Part shown: positions 23,047 through 30,730 of the stretch, one piece after another | Position numbering within the stretch: the first letter of the stretch is position 1 | Layout: every line of letters begins with the position of its first letter | Assembly (NCBI GenBank): GCA_903839205.1 | Contig: CAIMBM010000026.1 | Coordinates: 1 to 33,050, forward strand | Source of the DNA: an uncultured Holophagaceae bacterium | GTDB lineage: Bacteria > Acidobacteriota > Holophagae > Holophagales > Holophagaceae | Direction: 5' to 3' | Length of the DNA: 33,050 nt | Notes under the pieces: model-generated | The model's database searches: none | What the model was told of the DNA's origin: nothing | What the model saw: only the letters and a program-made list of their open reading frames with translations | Translations under genes and position numbers: made by a program

Positions 23047-24711
23047 TCATTTCCGGTAGTAGGCCCGGATGGCGGTCACCACCGCCGCCGCATACCGCTC
23101 CCGGAAATCCGGATCCTTCAGGTTCGCCGCATCCTCGCCGTTGGTGAGGTTGGCCACCTCGATGAGGGCCTTGGTGGCGCCGGTGCTGTAGCGGATGACG
23201 GCGGGCACCCACTTCCCCCTGCCGCGGTAGATGACGTTGCGGATGGGGCGGTTGGCGTGGATGGGGATGCGGTCCCTCTGCAGGGCCGTCAGCAGCGCCT
23301 CGGAGAACTGGCGGCTGCGGGCCTCGCCCTGCAGCTTTTCCCGGCCGGTGAAGGCCACACGGGCTGAGCGCTTCGCCTCGGCCACTTGGCCGGCCTTGGC
23401 CCCAGCCAGCGCGAAGGTGTAGGGGACGAGGGAGGCCCCCGGCACGTAGATCATGGAGCCCCGGGCGGAGGGGTGCAGGCTGTCGGCATGGAAGCTCAGG
23501 AACAGCGTCTTCTGCATGTCACCCTTCGACTTCCGGAAGGTTGCAAAGAGATCGTTGGCCAGGACCCAGCGCAGGTGGACGCTCACGGCCGATGGACTTT
23601 CCCCATCCACAGCAAAGGGCGGTGTGGTGAGGATTTCTGCCGCATGGCTTGGGCCGCTGATCTCCTCGCGGCTCTTGAAGCCCAGCCCTGGATAACGGAT
23701 GGTGCTGCTCACCTGGGCGTCCGTTCCCTGTTCGAGCAGGCGGCGCACCCGCATGGCGATGTCATAGACATAGTCGGATTCCCAGATGCCGTTGGCCCGG
23801 GCGCCGGGGTCCACCCCGCCATGGCCCGCGTCAAGGATGATCCGCACGCCCTTGAGCTTCGGGCCTGCTTCCACGCGTCCGATCCGGCGCACTTCGGCCC
23901 GGACTTCCCGCTCCTCCGCCAGTCCTGAGCTGCCTTCGGACTGGAAGGGGTCCGCCAGGAAGCTCACGGGAATCTTGATGAGCTGGCCGGGCTGGATGCC
24001 GCGTACGTCGGCGATGCCGCTCCGCTGGGCGATGCGTTCCGCCAGGTCGTTCACCCCCTTGGGATCCACGCGATCGGTATAGCGGATGACCACGCTCGAG
24101 TAGAGCGCCTCGCCCTTGCGCATGCGGTAGGCAGCGAATTTTCCCTGGGCGTCCTGGCCGAAGGACAGCAGGCCCCGGTAGGCCTCGACCCGGGCCTCGT
24201 CATCCAACTCGTCCTCGGGCTGGACGCGGACCGGCTTGGGGCCGGTTCCTCCCAGATCCCTGGAGAGCAGGCTGCGGGGAATGCGCCAGGTGTCGCCCTC
24301 CTTCAGCTTCTCGGGCAGGCCGGGATTCTCGGCCATCAGCTTGTCGTAGTTCTGCCCATGGCCCGTGAACAGCGCTGCCAGGGTCCACACTGACTCCACC
24401 TCGGGTTGGCGGACGACATGCCGTACCTCCTCCTGCCGCCACTGGTCCCCGGGGAACAAGGCGGAGAGGGCCCAGCGTTTGCCGTCGGGACTGAGGTTCT
24501 CGAAGGGCACCCAGCCCTTGGGCTCCGTACCCTGGGCCAGGAAGGCCCGGGGCAGCGCCTTTCCCTCCACGCTGAGCCCCTTCCTGAACTGGAGCCGGAG
24601 GAGGATGGGGCGGCCCTCCGGCGTGCGGGCATGGGCCAGGACAGGCGGGGGATCCTGGGCTACCGGCGCGGCAAGGACCGCCGGAAGCAGCAGGAGGCTC
24701 AGGCCTCCCAA
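23047..24711 (-). CDS. N-acetylmuramoyl-L-alanine amidase with LysM-like regions
   Basis: Predicted periplasmic zinc amidase that removes stem peptides from peptidoglycan. The 554-residue protein has a hydrophobic N-terminus ending near AAPVAQ. Two LysM-like regions follow (about 97-150, and about 195-252 with GIQPGQLIKIPVSFL). The Amidase_3 domain runs from about 288 to the end. Zinc ligands appear in DAGHGG (His297), WES (Glu311) and SFHADS (His408), and the catalytic Glu in IEVANLTN (Glu518). The start is a TTG at 24711 inside the end of the previous gene, with GAGG just before it. The signal peptide has no positive residues, so a different start cannot be excluded. Confidence 0.88.
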   Translation of the reverse strand: MGGLSLLLLPAVLAAPVAQDPPPVLAHARTPEGRPILLRLQFRKGLSVEGKALPRAFLAQGTEPKGWVPFENLSPDGKRWALSALFPGDQWRQEEVRHVVRQPEVESVWTLAALFTGHGQNYDKLMAENPGLPEKLKEGDTWRIPRSLLSRDLGGTGPKPVRVQPEDELDDEARVEAYRGLLSFGQDAQGKFAAYRMRKGEALYSSVVIRYTDRVDPKGVNDLAERIAQRSGIADVRGIQPGQLIKIPVSFLADPFQSEGSSGLAEEREVRAEVRRIGRVEAGPKLKGVRIILDAGHGGVDPGARANGIWESDYVYDIAMRVRRLLEQGTDAQVSSTIRYPGLGFKSREEISGPSHAAEILTTPPFAVDGESPSAVSVHLRWVLANDLFATFRKSKGDMQKTLFLSFHADSLHPSARGSMIYVPGASLVPYTFALAGAKAGQVAEAKRSARVAFTGREKLQGEARSRQFSEALLTALQRDRIPIHANRPIRNVIYRGRGKWVPAVIRYSTGATKALIEVANLTNGEDAANLKDPDFRERYAAAVVTAIRAYYRK

Positions 24712-25247
24712 GGGACCTCACCCGCGGGCATGGACTCCCCTGAGCGACCCGCACGCACCCAGGCCCGCAGGGTTTCCTGCAGGGCTGCCGGGTCCTGGGA
24801 GCGGGCGTAGATGAAGCGCTTCAGGCGCCGCTCGAGGTGCCCGGCGCCTTCTTCGAGCAGGAAGATCCGGTCGTGGAGCCGCTCATGGGGGGCCTTGCCG
24901 GTGCTGGGCGGGAGCTTCAGGGTACCCATGTCCAGGGTGGCGGCGTTGAGCGTGAATACCCATTCCAGATCGCCCGAGAGGATCCGAAGTTTGACCTTAG
25001 CGGGGCGCATGCCTCGGCTGAGGGCCTCGAAGGCTTCCCTGCTTTCCGAAGGATTGCCCTTTCGAAGGGAGATCTCCTTCACCTCGCCGCGCTCTGAGAC
25101 CAGCTGGATGGCATCGTCCACGAAGCAGCCGGAACCGTCGCCGTCCTCCCCGCTCGCGCCGCCCTCGGTCATGCTGCGCATCCAGAGCCAGAGCAGGAAC
25201 TCCTCGCCGAGGAACCGTCCCTGTTCCATGAGTTCAAGGGGCTTCAA
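24699..25247 (-). CDS. Putative C-terminal half of a split RdgC-like protein
   Basis: A 182-residue soluble protein. Short parts line up by eye with the second half of E. coli RdgC: EFLLWLWMRS with the LTEWV region, FVDDAIQL with its FQLLDEAEL, and RPAKVKLRILSGDLEWVFTL...LKLP with GKVVTKLALDWQQRIQFV...LKRLKF. It directly follows the RdgC N-terminal-like gene. AGGAGG at the end of that gene points to a TTG start at 25247, one base past its stop. A TTG at 25262 or an ATG at 25229 are the alternatives. The gene overlaps the amidase start by 13 bases. Function is inferred only from context and weak similarity. Confidence 0.65.
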   Translation of the reverse strand: MKPLELMEQGRFLGEEFLLWLWMRSMTEGGASGEDGDGSGCFVDDAIQLVSERGEVKEISLRKGNPSESREAFEALSRGMRPAKVKLRILSGDLEWVFTLNAATLDMGTLKLPPSTGKAPHERLHDRIFLLEEGAGHLERRLKRFIYARSQDPAALQETLRAWVRAGRSGESMPAGEVPWEA

Positions 25248-25248
25248 C

Positions 25249-25860
25249 TCAGACCTCCTCAAGTTCGAGATCCAGCGGATCCAGCGCCATCAGGGACTCC
25301 ACGGACAGGTCCGGGCAGAGCCTTCCCGAAAGGACCAGGGGCGCCAGGGGATGGACCTCGCAGCCGAAGGACTTGATGAACAGACTTGCGAGGGCGCCCT
25401 GGGCCTTACTGGACGAGGCGGTGGTCCAGAGGATCCCGCCTTTGAGGTCCCAGGCCACCTCCACCACCTTGGGTGAGGGCAGTACCTTGCGCAGAAGTTC
25501 GACTTTCACCTCGTCGGCCAGGGAGATGCGGGCTTCCTTGCCGACGAAGGTGAGGTCCTTCTCCTTTTGGAGCGCCTGCAGCCGCAGGTCCACATGGGCC
25601 TTCAGCAGCGTGGGCGGCACCCGGCGGGTGTCGATGCGCAGGCCAAAGACCGCAAAACGCTCCTGGCTGACCCAGTTCCCATCGGGAGGGGTGATGAGCG
25701 GATTCCGCCAGTCGCACCAGCCCATGCGCTCTTCCTCGAGCCCATCCTGGAAGGGGCGGAACTGATCCTGGGCCAGGCCAGCCAGGAGGTCCTCCTCACC
25801 GGGCACGGGGCCCAGCACCAGGAAGCGTTTGAGGGACACGGTCCCCTGAAGCATGCTCAT
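25249..25860 (-). CDS. RdgC-like protein (N-terminal half)
   Basis: A 203-residue protein resembling the first two-thirds of RdgC, a ring-shaped DNA-binding protein that modulates RecA. Matching features are the start with a hydrophobic strand followed by MGW at about 46-48, the cysteine-free FGLRIDTRRVPPTLLKAHVDLRL region, SLADEVKVELLRKVLP, and GGILWTTASSSKAQGALASLF. E. coli RdgC is about 300 residues; here the remainder appears in the next ORF. The ATG at 25860 overlaps the phosphatase stop as ATGA. A second Met two codons on is possible. The identity is by eye and moderate in strength. Confidence 0.72.
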   Translation of the reverse strand: MSMLQGTVSLKRFLVLGPVPGEEDLLAGLAQDQFRPFQDGLEEERMGWCDWRNPLITPPDGNWVSQERFAVFGLRIDTRRVPPTLLKAHVDLRLQALQKEKDLTFVGKEARISLADEVKVELLRKVLPSPKVVEVAWDLKGGILWTTASSSKAQGALASLFIKSFGCEVHPLAPLVLSGRLCPDLSVESLMALDPLDLELEEV

Positions 25861-26837
25861 GGGGCACCGCCACCAAAAAGGCTGCGAAACCGTTCCCATA
25901 GCCCTCGGCTGGGCGCGGGAGATTCAGGGTGCACGAGATCGAGGGCTATCCGTCCCGGCAGCCGCGGCAGACAAGGATCGTTGAGGGAGAGGAGCACACC
26001 GGTGATGTTGTCGCGCCCCCCGTGGGCGAGGGCCTCGTCCACCAGCAGCTCGAGGCTGCGCTTGGGGCTGAGTCCTTTATTGAGCACATCCTGGATGATG
26101 GAATCAGGCACCTCGCCATGCATCCCATCTGAACAGCAGAGGAGCCGGTCGCCCCGGCACAGTGTCAGGCGAGAAAGGACCACCTGCAGGGGCTGAGGGG
26201 AGCCCAGCGCCTGGGTGATCATGTTGCGCTGGGGATGGGTCCGGGCCTGCTCCCTGGTGAGGGTGCCCTGGGCCACCAGTTCATTCACGAGGGTCTGGTC
26301 CACGGTGATCTGGTGGAGGGTCCCCTGCCTCAGGAGGTAGGCCCTGGAATCCCCGATCTGCGCCAGGTAGGCACAGCCGTTCCAGATGACCGCCGCGGTC
26401 AGCGTGGAACCCATGCCCCTGGCCGTTCGATCGTCATCGGAATAGCGCAGCACTGCGTCGCTGGCCTTCTCGACGGCGGTCTCCATGGCCCTCAGGAGTT
26501 CGGCCTCCATGGCCCGGGGAGAGCAGCCCCAGTGGCCGAAGAGGAACAGCGAGACCGCGGCCAGGCCTTCGCGGCTGGCGACTTCTCCGGCCGCCGCCCC
26601 TCCCATGCCGTCCGCCACCGCCACCAGGAGGCCGGAATCCCCCACGGTCAGGGACTGGGCTGGTCCGTTGATGATGGGCTCCTCGCCATCCAGCGCGCTG
26701 AGCAGGTAGGCATCTTCGTTGTTCTTCCGGACTTTGCCCGGATGGGTGATGGCGGCGAATTCGAGGAGCATGGGTTGGAGTGGCCCTGGGTGGGGCTCGG
26801 TTGCAGTGACGTACTGGAGGCCCTTTCCGTTCATCAT
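25857..26837 (-). CDS. PP2C-type serine/threonine phosphatase
   Basis: A 326-residue metal-dependent protein phosphatase. All PP2C motifs are visible in order: GKVRKNNEDAYLL, VADGMGGAAAGEVAS, GMGSTLTAAVI, IGDSRAYLLRQG, DRLLCCSDGMHGEV and GGRDNITGVL. The aspartates that hold the two metal ions are present. There is no membrane segment. The start is uncertain. ATGs at 26837 and 26834 precede a leader of about 22 residues, and the conserved domain begins at a third ATG, 26771. None has a clear ribosome-binding site. Bacterial members usually oppose Hanks-type kinases, but no such kinase gene is in the window. It heads a tightly overlapping run with the RdgC-like genes and the amidase. Confidence 0.93.
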   Translation of the reverse strand: MMNGKGLQYVTATEPHPGPLQPMLLEFAAITHPGKVRKNNEDAYLLSALDGEEPIINGPAQSLTVGDSGLLVAVADGMGGAAAGEVASREGLAAVSLFLFGHWGCSPRAMEAELLRAMETAVEKASDAVLRYSDDDRTARGMGSTLTAAVIWNGCAYLAQIGDSRAYLLRQGTLHQITVDQTLVNELVAQGTLTREQARTHPQRNMITQALGSPQPLQVVLSRLTLCRGDRLLCCSDGMHGEVPDSIIQDVLNKGLSPKRSLELLVDEALAHGGRDNITGVLLSLNDPCLPRLPGRIALDLVHPESPAPSRGLWERFRSLFGGGAP

Positions 26838-26926
26838 AGCGGGTGGAGGATCAATTCCATGCCTGAAAGGCCTGTGCACGCGCATCCGATCAATCTGCCC
26901 TTCCCGGGTCCAGGGGGGAGACCTTG

Positions 26927-27790
26927 ATGGGTCCGCTGGCCATCCTGGGGCCGGGGGCCCTGGGCCTGTCCACGGCCCAGTGGGCGGCGGAATGCGGGCT
27001 TGCGACCCGGCTGCTCGGCCGGGATCTGGAGCACGCCCAGGCAGGAGTGTGCGAGATCCACCGGCGCTGGCAGAGGTCCTGCGCCAAGGGCCGCCTGAGC
27101 CTCGAGGCAAGGGACCGCTGCATGGAGAGGCTCGGGGCTGCGCCCTTCACGGCCTCGGCCCTGGAGGGCGTATCCGCACTGCTCGAGGCCCTGCCAGAAG
27201 ATGCGGGTCTCAAGGTTCCCGTCCTGGCCTCGGCAGCCCTCTGGGGTTCTAGCGACCTGCTGCTCCTGACCGGGACTTCCTCCCTTCCGGTGTCGGGGCT
27301 GGCCCGGCAGTCCGGCTTGGCGGGGCGGCTGGTGGGCTTCCACCTCTTCGTCCCCGTGCCCCGGATGGGAGTGGTCGAGATGGCCGTCCCGACCGGGACC
27401 CCGCCGGTCTGGGTGGATGGAGCTCGGGCCCTGGCCCGGGTGCTCCATAAGCGGGTGGTGCAGGTTCGCGATCAGCCCGGCTTTGCCGCAGCCCGGATGG
27501 CCCTGGCCCTGGGCCTGGAGGCCATCCGCCTGGTGGAGGCCGGGGTGGCCTCCGCAGAAGACCTGGACGCCCTCATGACCCTGGGCTACGGACATCCCAT
27601 CGGGCCCCTGGAACTCTCGGACCGGATCGGGCTGGATCTGCGCCTGCGGATCGCCGAAGGACTGGCCGCCTCGGGTGAAGCGCGCTTCCAGCCTCCGGCC
27701 CTGCTCCGCACCAAGGTGACGGAGGGGAACACGGGATCGAAGGCTGGCCAGGGTTTCTTCGGATGGGAGCCCCAGGGGAACCGCACATGA
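26927..27790 (+). CDS. 3-hydroxyacyl-CoA dehydrogenase-like protein with altered active site
   Basis: A 287-residue protein with the two-domain 3-hydroxyacyl-CoA dehydrogenase architecture: an N-terminal NAD-binding GPGALG (8-13), the SNTSS-like TGTSS (115-119), GFHLFVPVP (137-145) and a C-terminal helical domain (PGFAAAR, then GHPIGPLEL). Compared with the human enzyme, Ser118, His139 and Glu151 occupy the catalytic positions at the correct spacings. The catalytic Asn (VNR) is Ala189, and the NPVP Asn is Val142. Activity is therefore doubtful or altered. The ATG at 26927 has GGGGGGAG at six bases; a TTG precedes it. It overlaps the next small gene (ATGA). No beta-oxidation partners are nearby. 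Confidence 0.85.
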   Translation: MGPLAILGPGALGLSTAQWAAECGLATRLLGRDLEHAQAGVCEIHRRWQRSCAKGRLSLEARDRCMERLGAAPFTASALEGVSALLEALPEDAGLKVPVLASAALWGSSDLLLLTGTSSLPVSGLARQSGLAGRLVGFHLFVPVPRMGVVEMAVPTGTPPVWVDGARALARVLHKRVVQVRDQPGFAAARMALALGLEAIRLVEAGVASAEDLDALMTLGYGHPIGPLELSDRIGLDLRLRIAEGLAASGEARFQPPALLRTKVTEGNTGSKAGQGFFGWEPQGNRT

Positions 27791-27939
27791 CAAGCATCAC
27801 CCTCGTCCTCGGCCTGCTGGCGGCGCTCTTCGTGATCTATGTCGCATATCAGATAGGCAAGGTGCTGCTGCGGGTCTTCATCGGCCTATCCGCCCTGGCT
27901 CTGCTAAGCTGGGGGCTCTGGAAACTCTTCCATTCCTGA
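27787..27939 (+). CDS. Small membrane protein, 50 residues
   Basis: A very short ORF with two hydrophobic segments (about 4-20 and 27-45) separated by the basic turn QIGKVLLR. Its ATG overlaps the stop of the upstream gene as ATGA, which argues for translational coupling and a real gene. I do not recognise a family. It ends 25 bp before the small CxxC protein gene. Confidence 0.6.
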   Translation: MTSITLVLGLLAALFVIYVAYQIGKVLLRVFIGLSALALLSWGLWKLFHS

Positions 27940-27964
27940 ACCCCTGCCTATCCGAGGAGCAAGC

Positions 27965-28165
27965 ATGGCCGCCATTTCCTGCACCCACTGCGGCGCCGAT
28001 CTCACCGCCCCCCAGAGCGCGCGCATCGCCGAGTACCACTTCGGCCACCTGGAGAAGGTCGCCGAGGATCCCGGCTTCAAGTACCACTTCGAGCAGGCGG
28101 ACAATTTCACCATTCTCTGCAACAGTTGCAAGCGCCTGGTCCGAACCCTGCCCATCGCCAAGTAG
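27965..28165 (+). CDS. Small CxxC-CxxC protein, probable zinc ribbon
   Basis: A 66-residue protein with CTHC at 6-9 and CNSC at 52-55, which could bind one zinc ion or a redox centre. The middle is charged (RIAEYHFGHLEKVAED). GAGGAGC precedes the ATG. It is the last gene before a strong terminator. The specific function is unknown. Confidence 0.78.
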   Translation: MAAISCTHCGADLTAPQSARIAEYHFGHLEKVAEDPGFKYHFEQADNFTILCNSCKRLVRTLPIAK

Positions 28166-28177
28166 GCTCATTCTGTT

Positions 28178-28213
28178 CCAAGGAAACGGCCCCGGAAGGG
28201 GCCGTTTCCTTGG
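28178..28213. terminator. Terminator between small CxxC gene and pilQ
   Basis: A perfect 16-bp stem (28178-28193 with 28198-28213) has the stable tetraloop GGAA. The T-tract is weak on both strands. It sits between two convergent genes and probably serves both. Confidence 0.7.
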
Positions 28214-28226
28214 TTCGGGCCAGGAG

Positions 28227-30275
28227 TTACTGGCGCAGGATCCGTGGCGTGATGAAGATCAGCAATTCGGTGTTCTGTTCCTGCTTCGTGTTGTTGCGGA
28301 AGAGGAACCCGATCAGCGGAAGGTTCATGAGGAAGGGCACGCCGGTGGATTGCAGCGTGGAGTTGTTGACGTAGACCCCACCGAGCACGGCCGTTCCACC
28401 ATCCCGGACCAGCACCTGGGTCTCGATGGATTTCGTGTCGATGGTGGGCGTCCCGTTCACGGTCTGCGTGAAATCGGCGGCGGCCTTCTCCACCTTGAGA
28501 TCCATGATGATCGTGCCTTCGTTGGTGATCTGGGGCGTCACATCCAGCTGGAGATTCGCATTGATGAAGGCCACGGTGATGGCACCACCCGCCGCGCCGC
28601 CCTGCTGGGTCGGATAGGGGATCTTCTGACCGCTGAGGATGGTGGCCTTCCGGTTGTTCTGGGTCACGAGCTTGGGCGAGGACACGATCTTGATCGTGCC
28701 GTTGGTCTCCATGGCCTGCAGGATGGCGTTGATGCTGAATTTGTTGCTGATGAAGGAAAGCCACATCTCCCCTGCGGGGGCCGAGATGGACGTCGAGCCA
28801 TCGATGCCGGGTGCCCAACCAATGGCGGCCTGCTGGCCCGAGGCCGGGCTGCTGAAACCGTTGGCACCATTCCAGAAGGGCGCGGTCGTCCCAACCCACG
28901 GGGTGCTGGTGGACGTGCTGCTGGTGCTGGTAATGGAAGCGTTGCCACTGTTGGTTTCCGGCCACTTCACGCCGAATTGCTGCTGCCAGTTCTTGTTGGC
29001 TTCCACGATGCGGGCTTCGATCTGGACCTGCTGGATCTGGACATCCAGGGTCTGGATGAGGTCGTCGATGACCGAGATATTCCGGGGAAGGTCCGTGATG
29101 ATCAGGGTGTTGGTCCGATCATCCAGGATGGCCGAGCCCCGCTTGGTGAGGATGTCCTTCAGGATCTTCTGGACCTCAGAGACCTTGGCATAGGAGAGGG
29201 GGCGGGTGATGGTCTGAAGCTGCCCGCCCAGGGCCTTGGTCTCATCCAGCTTCTTCCGCTCTTCCTCTTCCTTCTGAAGCTTGTCGATCTTCGCAACCCG
29301 CAACACGCCGTTCTGGATCTCTTTGCCAAGTCCCGCATTCTTCAGGACCACATCCAGCACCTGGTCCCAGGGCGTGTCGGTGAACTTGAACCCGAAATTC
29401 CCCTGCACGTCCGGATCCATCACCAGGTTGAGCTTCCCTGTGTCGGCCAGAATCCGCAGGAAGTCACGAATGTCCGTATTCTGGAGATCAATGGTGATCT
29501 TGGATCCCGAATAGTTCGTGAGGCCTTCCCCCAGGGTCCGGCCACCGCCCCGCCCTTGGGCTTGGGGGGCCATGTGGGGTTTCTCCGCCTCGGGCGCTTG
29601 CACGGCTTCGGGGGCGGCTGTGGTCAAGGCCGTGGAAAGGGCCAGTTGGGGAAGGGACTGGAAAGGAGTTCCCAAGGATGGAAGGGCCGCCAGAGGCTTG
29701 ACGCCAACCGCGGGAGCCAGCTTCGGAAGGAACACTGGTTCAGGTGCAGCGGGAGGCATGGAGGCGATTTCGAGCACTGGCGCAGGGGAAATCACCCTTG
29801 GCTGCAGCGATTCCTCGAGCCGCGCCTGGACACGCCCTTCACCGGGCGTGAGGAGAAGCTGGACCCCCTCAGGATTGGAGGACACGAGCACCTGGGTTCC
29901 CGGCACCACCTCCAGAACCAGACGGGTCACCGGCTTGGGAGTGGTGACGAACTGGGCGAGGCGGGCCTTCTGGATCAGGGGGTGGATCAGGAGGCCGAGG
30001 TCCTTGCGGGTCACCGAGGTCCCGCGAATGACCCCGGGAAGATCCACGACCACCCGATGGGGGTTGATGAGGACCTGGACCCCAGGCTGCCCGACCATCC
30101 CTGGCACGCGGAGGAAGATCTTGGCATCATTCCCATTTGATTCAAGGGAAGTTGAAAGCAGGGTGACCTTCTGGGCCAGGGCTTCCAGGGAAGGCGCTGC
30201 GTGGAGGGATCCCGTGTGGATCCCCGCCAGGACCACGCCCCCTGCGACCAGCAAGGAACTCAGGCGAGCATTCAT
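28227..30275 (-). CDS. pilQ: Type IV pilus secretin PilQ
   Basis: Forms the outer-membrane channel through which the type IV pilus passes. The 682-residue precursor has a signal peptide (cut near SLHA, 26). An AMIN domain (about 35-140) should bind peptidoglycan. A Pro/Ala-rich linker (about 165-250), an STN/N0 domain (about 262-330), an N1 domain (about 355-420) and the secretin barrel domain to the C-terminus follow. The barrel includes VSSPKLVTQNNRKATILSGQ and VPFLMNLPLIGFLFRN. A Ser/Thr-rich insertion lies around 455-470. The ATG at 30275 overlaps the pilP stop as ATGA. It is the last gene of the pilMNOPQ operon. Confidence 0.96.
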   Translation of the reverse strand: MNARLSSLLVAGGVVLAGIHTGSLHAAPSLEALAQKVTLLSTSLESNGNDAKIFLRVPGMVGQPGVQVLINPHRVVVDLPGVIRGTSVTRKDLGLLIHPLIQKARLAQFVTTPKPVTRLVLEVVPGTQVLVSSNPEGVQLLLTPGEGRVQARLEESLQPRVISPAPVLEIASMPPAAPEPVFLPKLAPAVGVKPLAALPSLGTPFQSLPQLALSTALTTAAPEAVQAPEAEKPHMAPQAQGRGGGRTLGEGLTNYSGSKITIDLQNTDIRDFLRILADTGKLNLVMDPDVQGNFGFKFTDTPWDQVLDVVLKNAGLGKEIQNGVLRVAKIDKLQKEEEERKKLDETKALGGQLQTITRPLSYAKVSEVQKILKDILTKRGSAILDDRTNTLIITDLPRNISVIDDLIQTLDVQIQQVQIEARIVEANKNWQQQFGVKWPETNSGNASITSTSSTSTSTPWVGTTAPFWNGANGFSSPASGQQAAIGWAPGIDGSTSISAPAGEMWLSFISNKFSINAILQAMETNGTIKIVSSPKLVTQNNRKATILSGQKIPYPTQQGGAAGGAITVAFINANLQLDVTPQITNEGTIIMDLKVEKAAADFTQTVNGTPTIDTKSIETQVLVRDGGTAVLGGVYVNNSTLQSTGVPFLMNLPLIGFLFRNNTKQEQNTELLIFITPRILRQ

Positions 30276-30721
30276 CGTTTACCCTCCTCACGCTTGAACG
30301 TCTTCGTGATGGTTCGGAATGTGGAACGGTTGGTGGAATTAATTTCCCATTGATGAAAAATCACGGCCTTGTCGGTGATGGCGGTGATTTCCGCATCCTT
30401 GAAGCGGTGCCCAACAGGTAGCCAACGGACATTGCCGCGACTATCGGAGATAATTGCGAAATTCTTGCCATCCTTCTTGATCATGCCTTTCACGGCGATG
30501 TCATCCAGCACGTCCACGGCATCGGCCGGGCGCTCATCTCTCGGAGCAGCGAAGGGATCTCTCTGAATTGAAGGATGGTAGGGCACGGCCTTGATGACAG
30601 CCACATCGTCTGCGGCAGCAGGGGCAGAGGCTGGCGGGGGAACCGGTGCCGAGTGGGCGGTACCCTGGGCGAAAGCTGCGGTTCCTGCAAAGAGGAGGAT
30701 TGATAGGCGTAGTAGGCTCAT
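30272..30721 (-). CDS. pilP: Type IV pilus assembly protein PilP
   Basis: Periplasmic protein linking the inner-membrane PilNO complex to PilQ. The 149-residue precursor has an N-terminal signal (cut near AFA-QG), a Pro/Ala-rich stretch, then the PilP domain (DPFAAPRDE, then IAVKGMIKKDGKNFAIIS). In many Gram-negative bacteria PilP is a lipoprotein. This protein has no cysteine at all, so it cannot be lipidated. GAGG precedes the ATG; it follows pilO after 9 bp. Confidence 0.92.
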   Translation of the reverse strand: MSLLRLSILLFAGTAAFAQGTAHSAPVPPPASAPAAADDVAVIKAVPYHPSIQRDPFAAPRDERPADAVDVLDDIAVKGMIKKDGKNFAIISDSRGNVRWLPVGHRFKDAEITAITDKAVIFHQWEINSTNRSTFRTITKTFKREEGKR

Positions 30722-30730
30722 GGCGATTCC

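Noticed and set aside
25245-25262. Programmed +1 frameshift joining the RdgC halves
   Set aside because: AGGAGG before a TGA recalls prfB, and a +1 shift would enter the second frame, but the spacing is short and a Val-tRNA on GUC would not re-pair on UCU. Re-initiation is more likely.
28350-30140. 596-codon open frame antisense to pilQ
   Set aside because: Opposite a certain PilQ gene; low-complexity Gly/Arg/Leu/Asp composition and no recognised domain.
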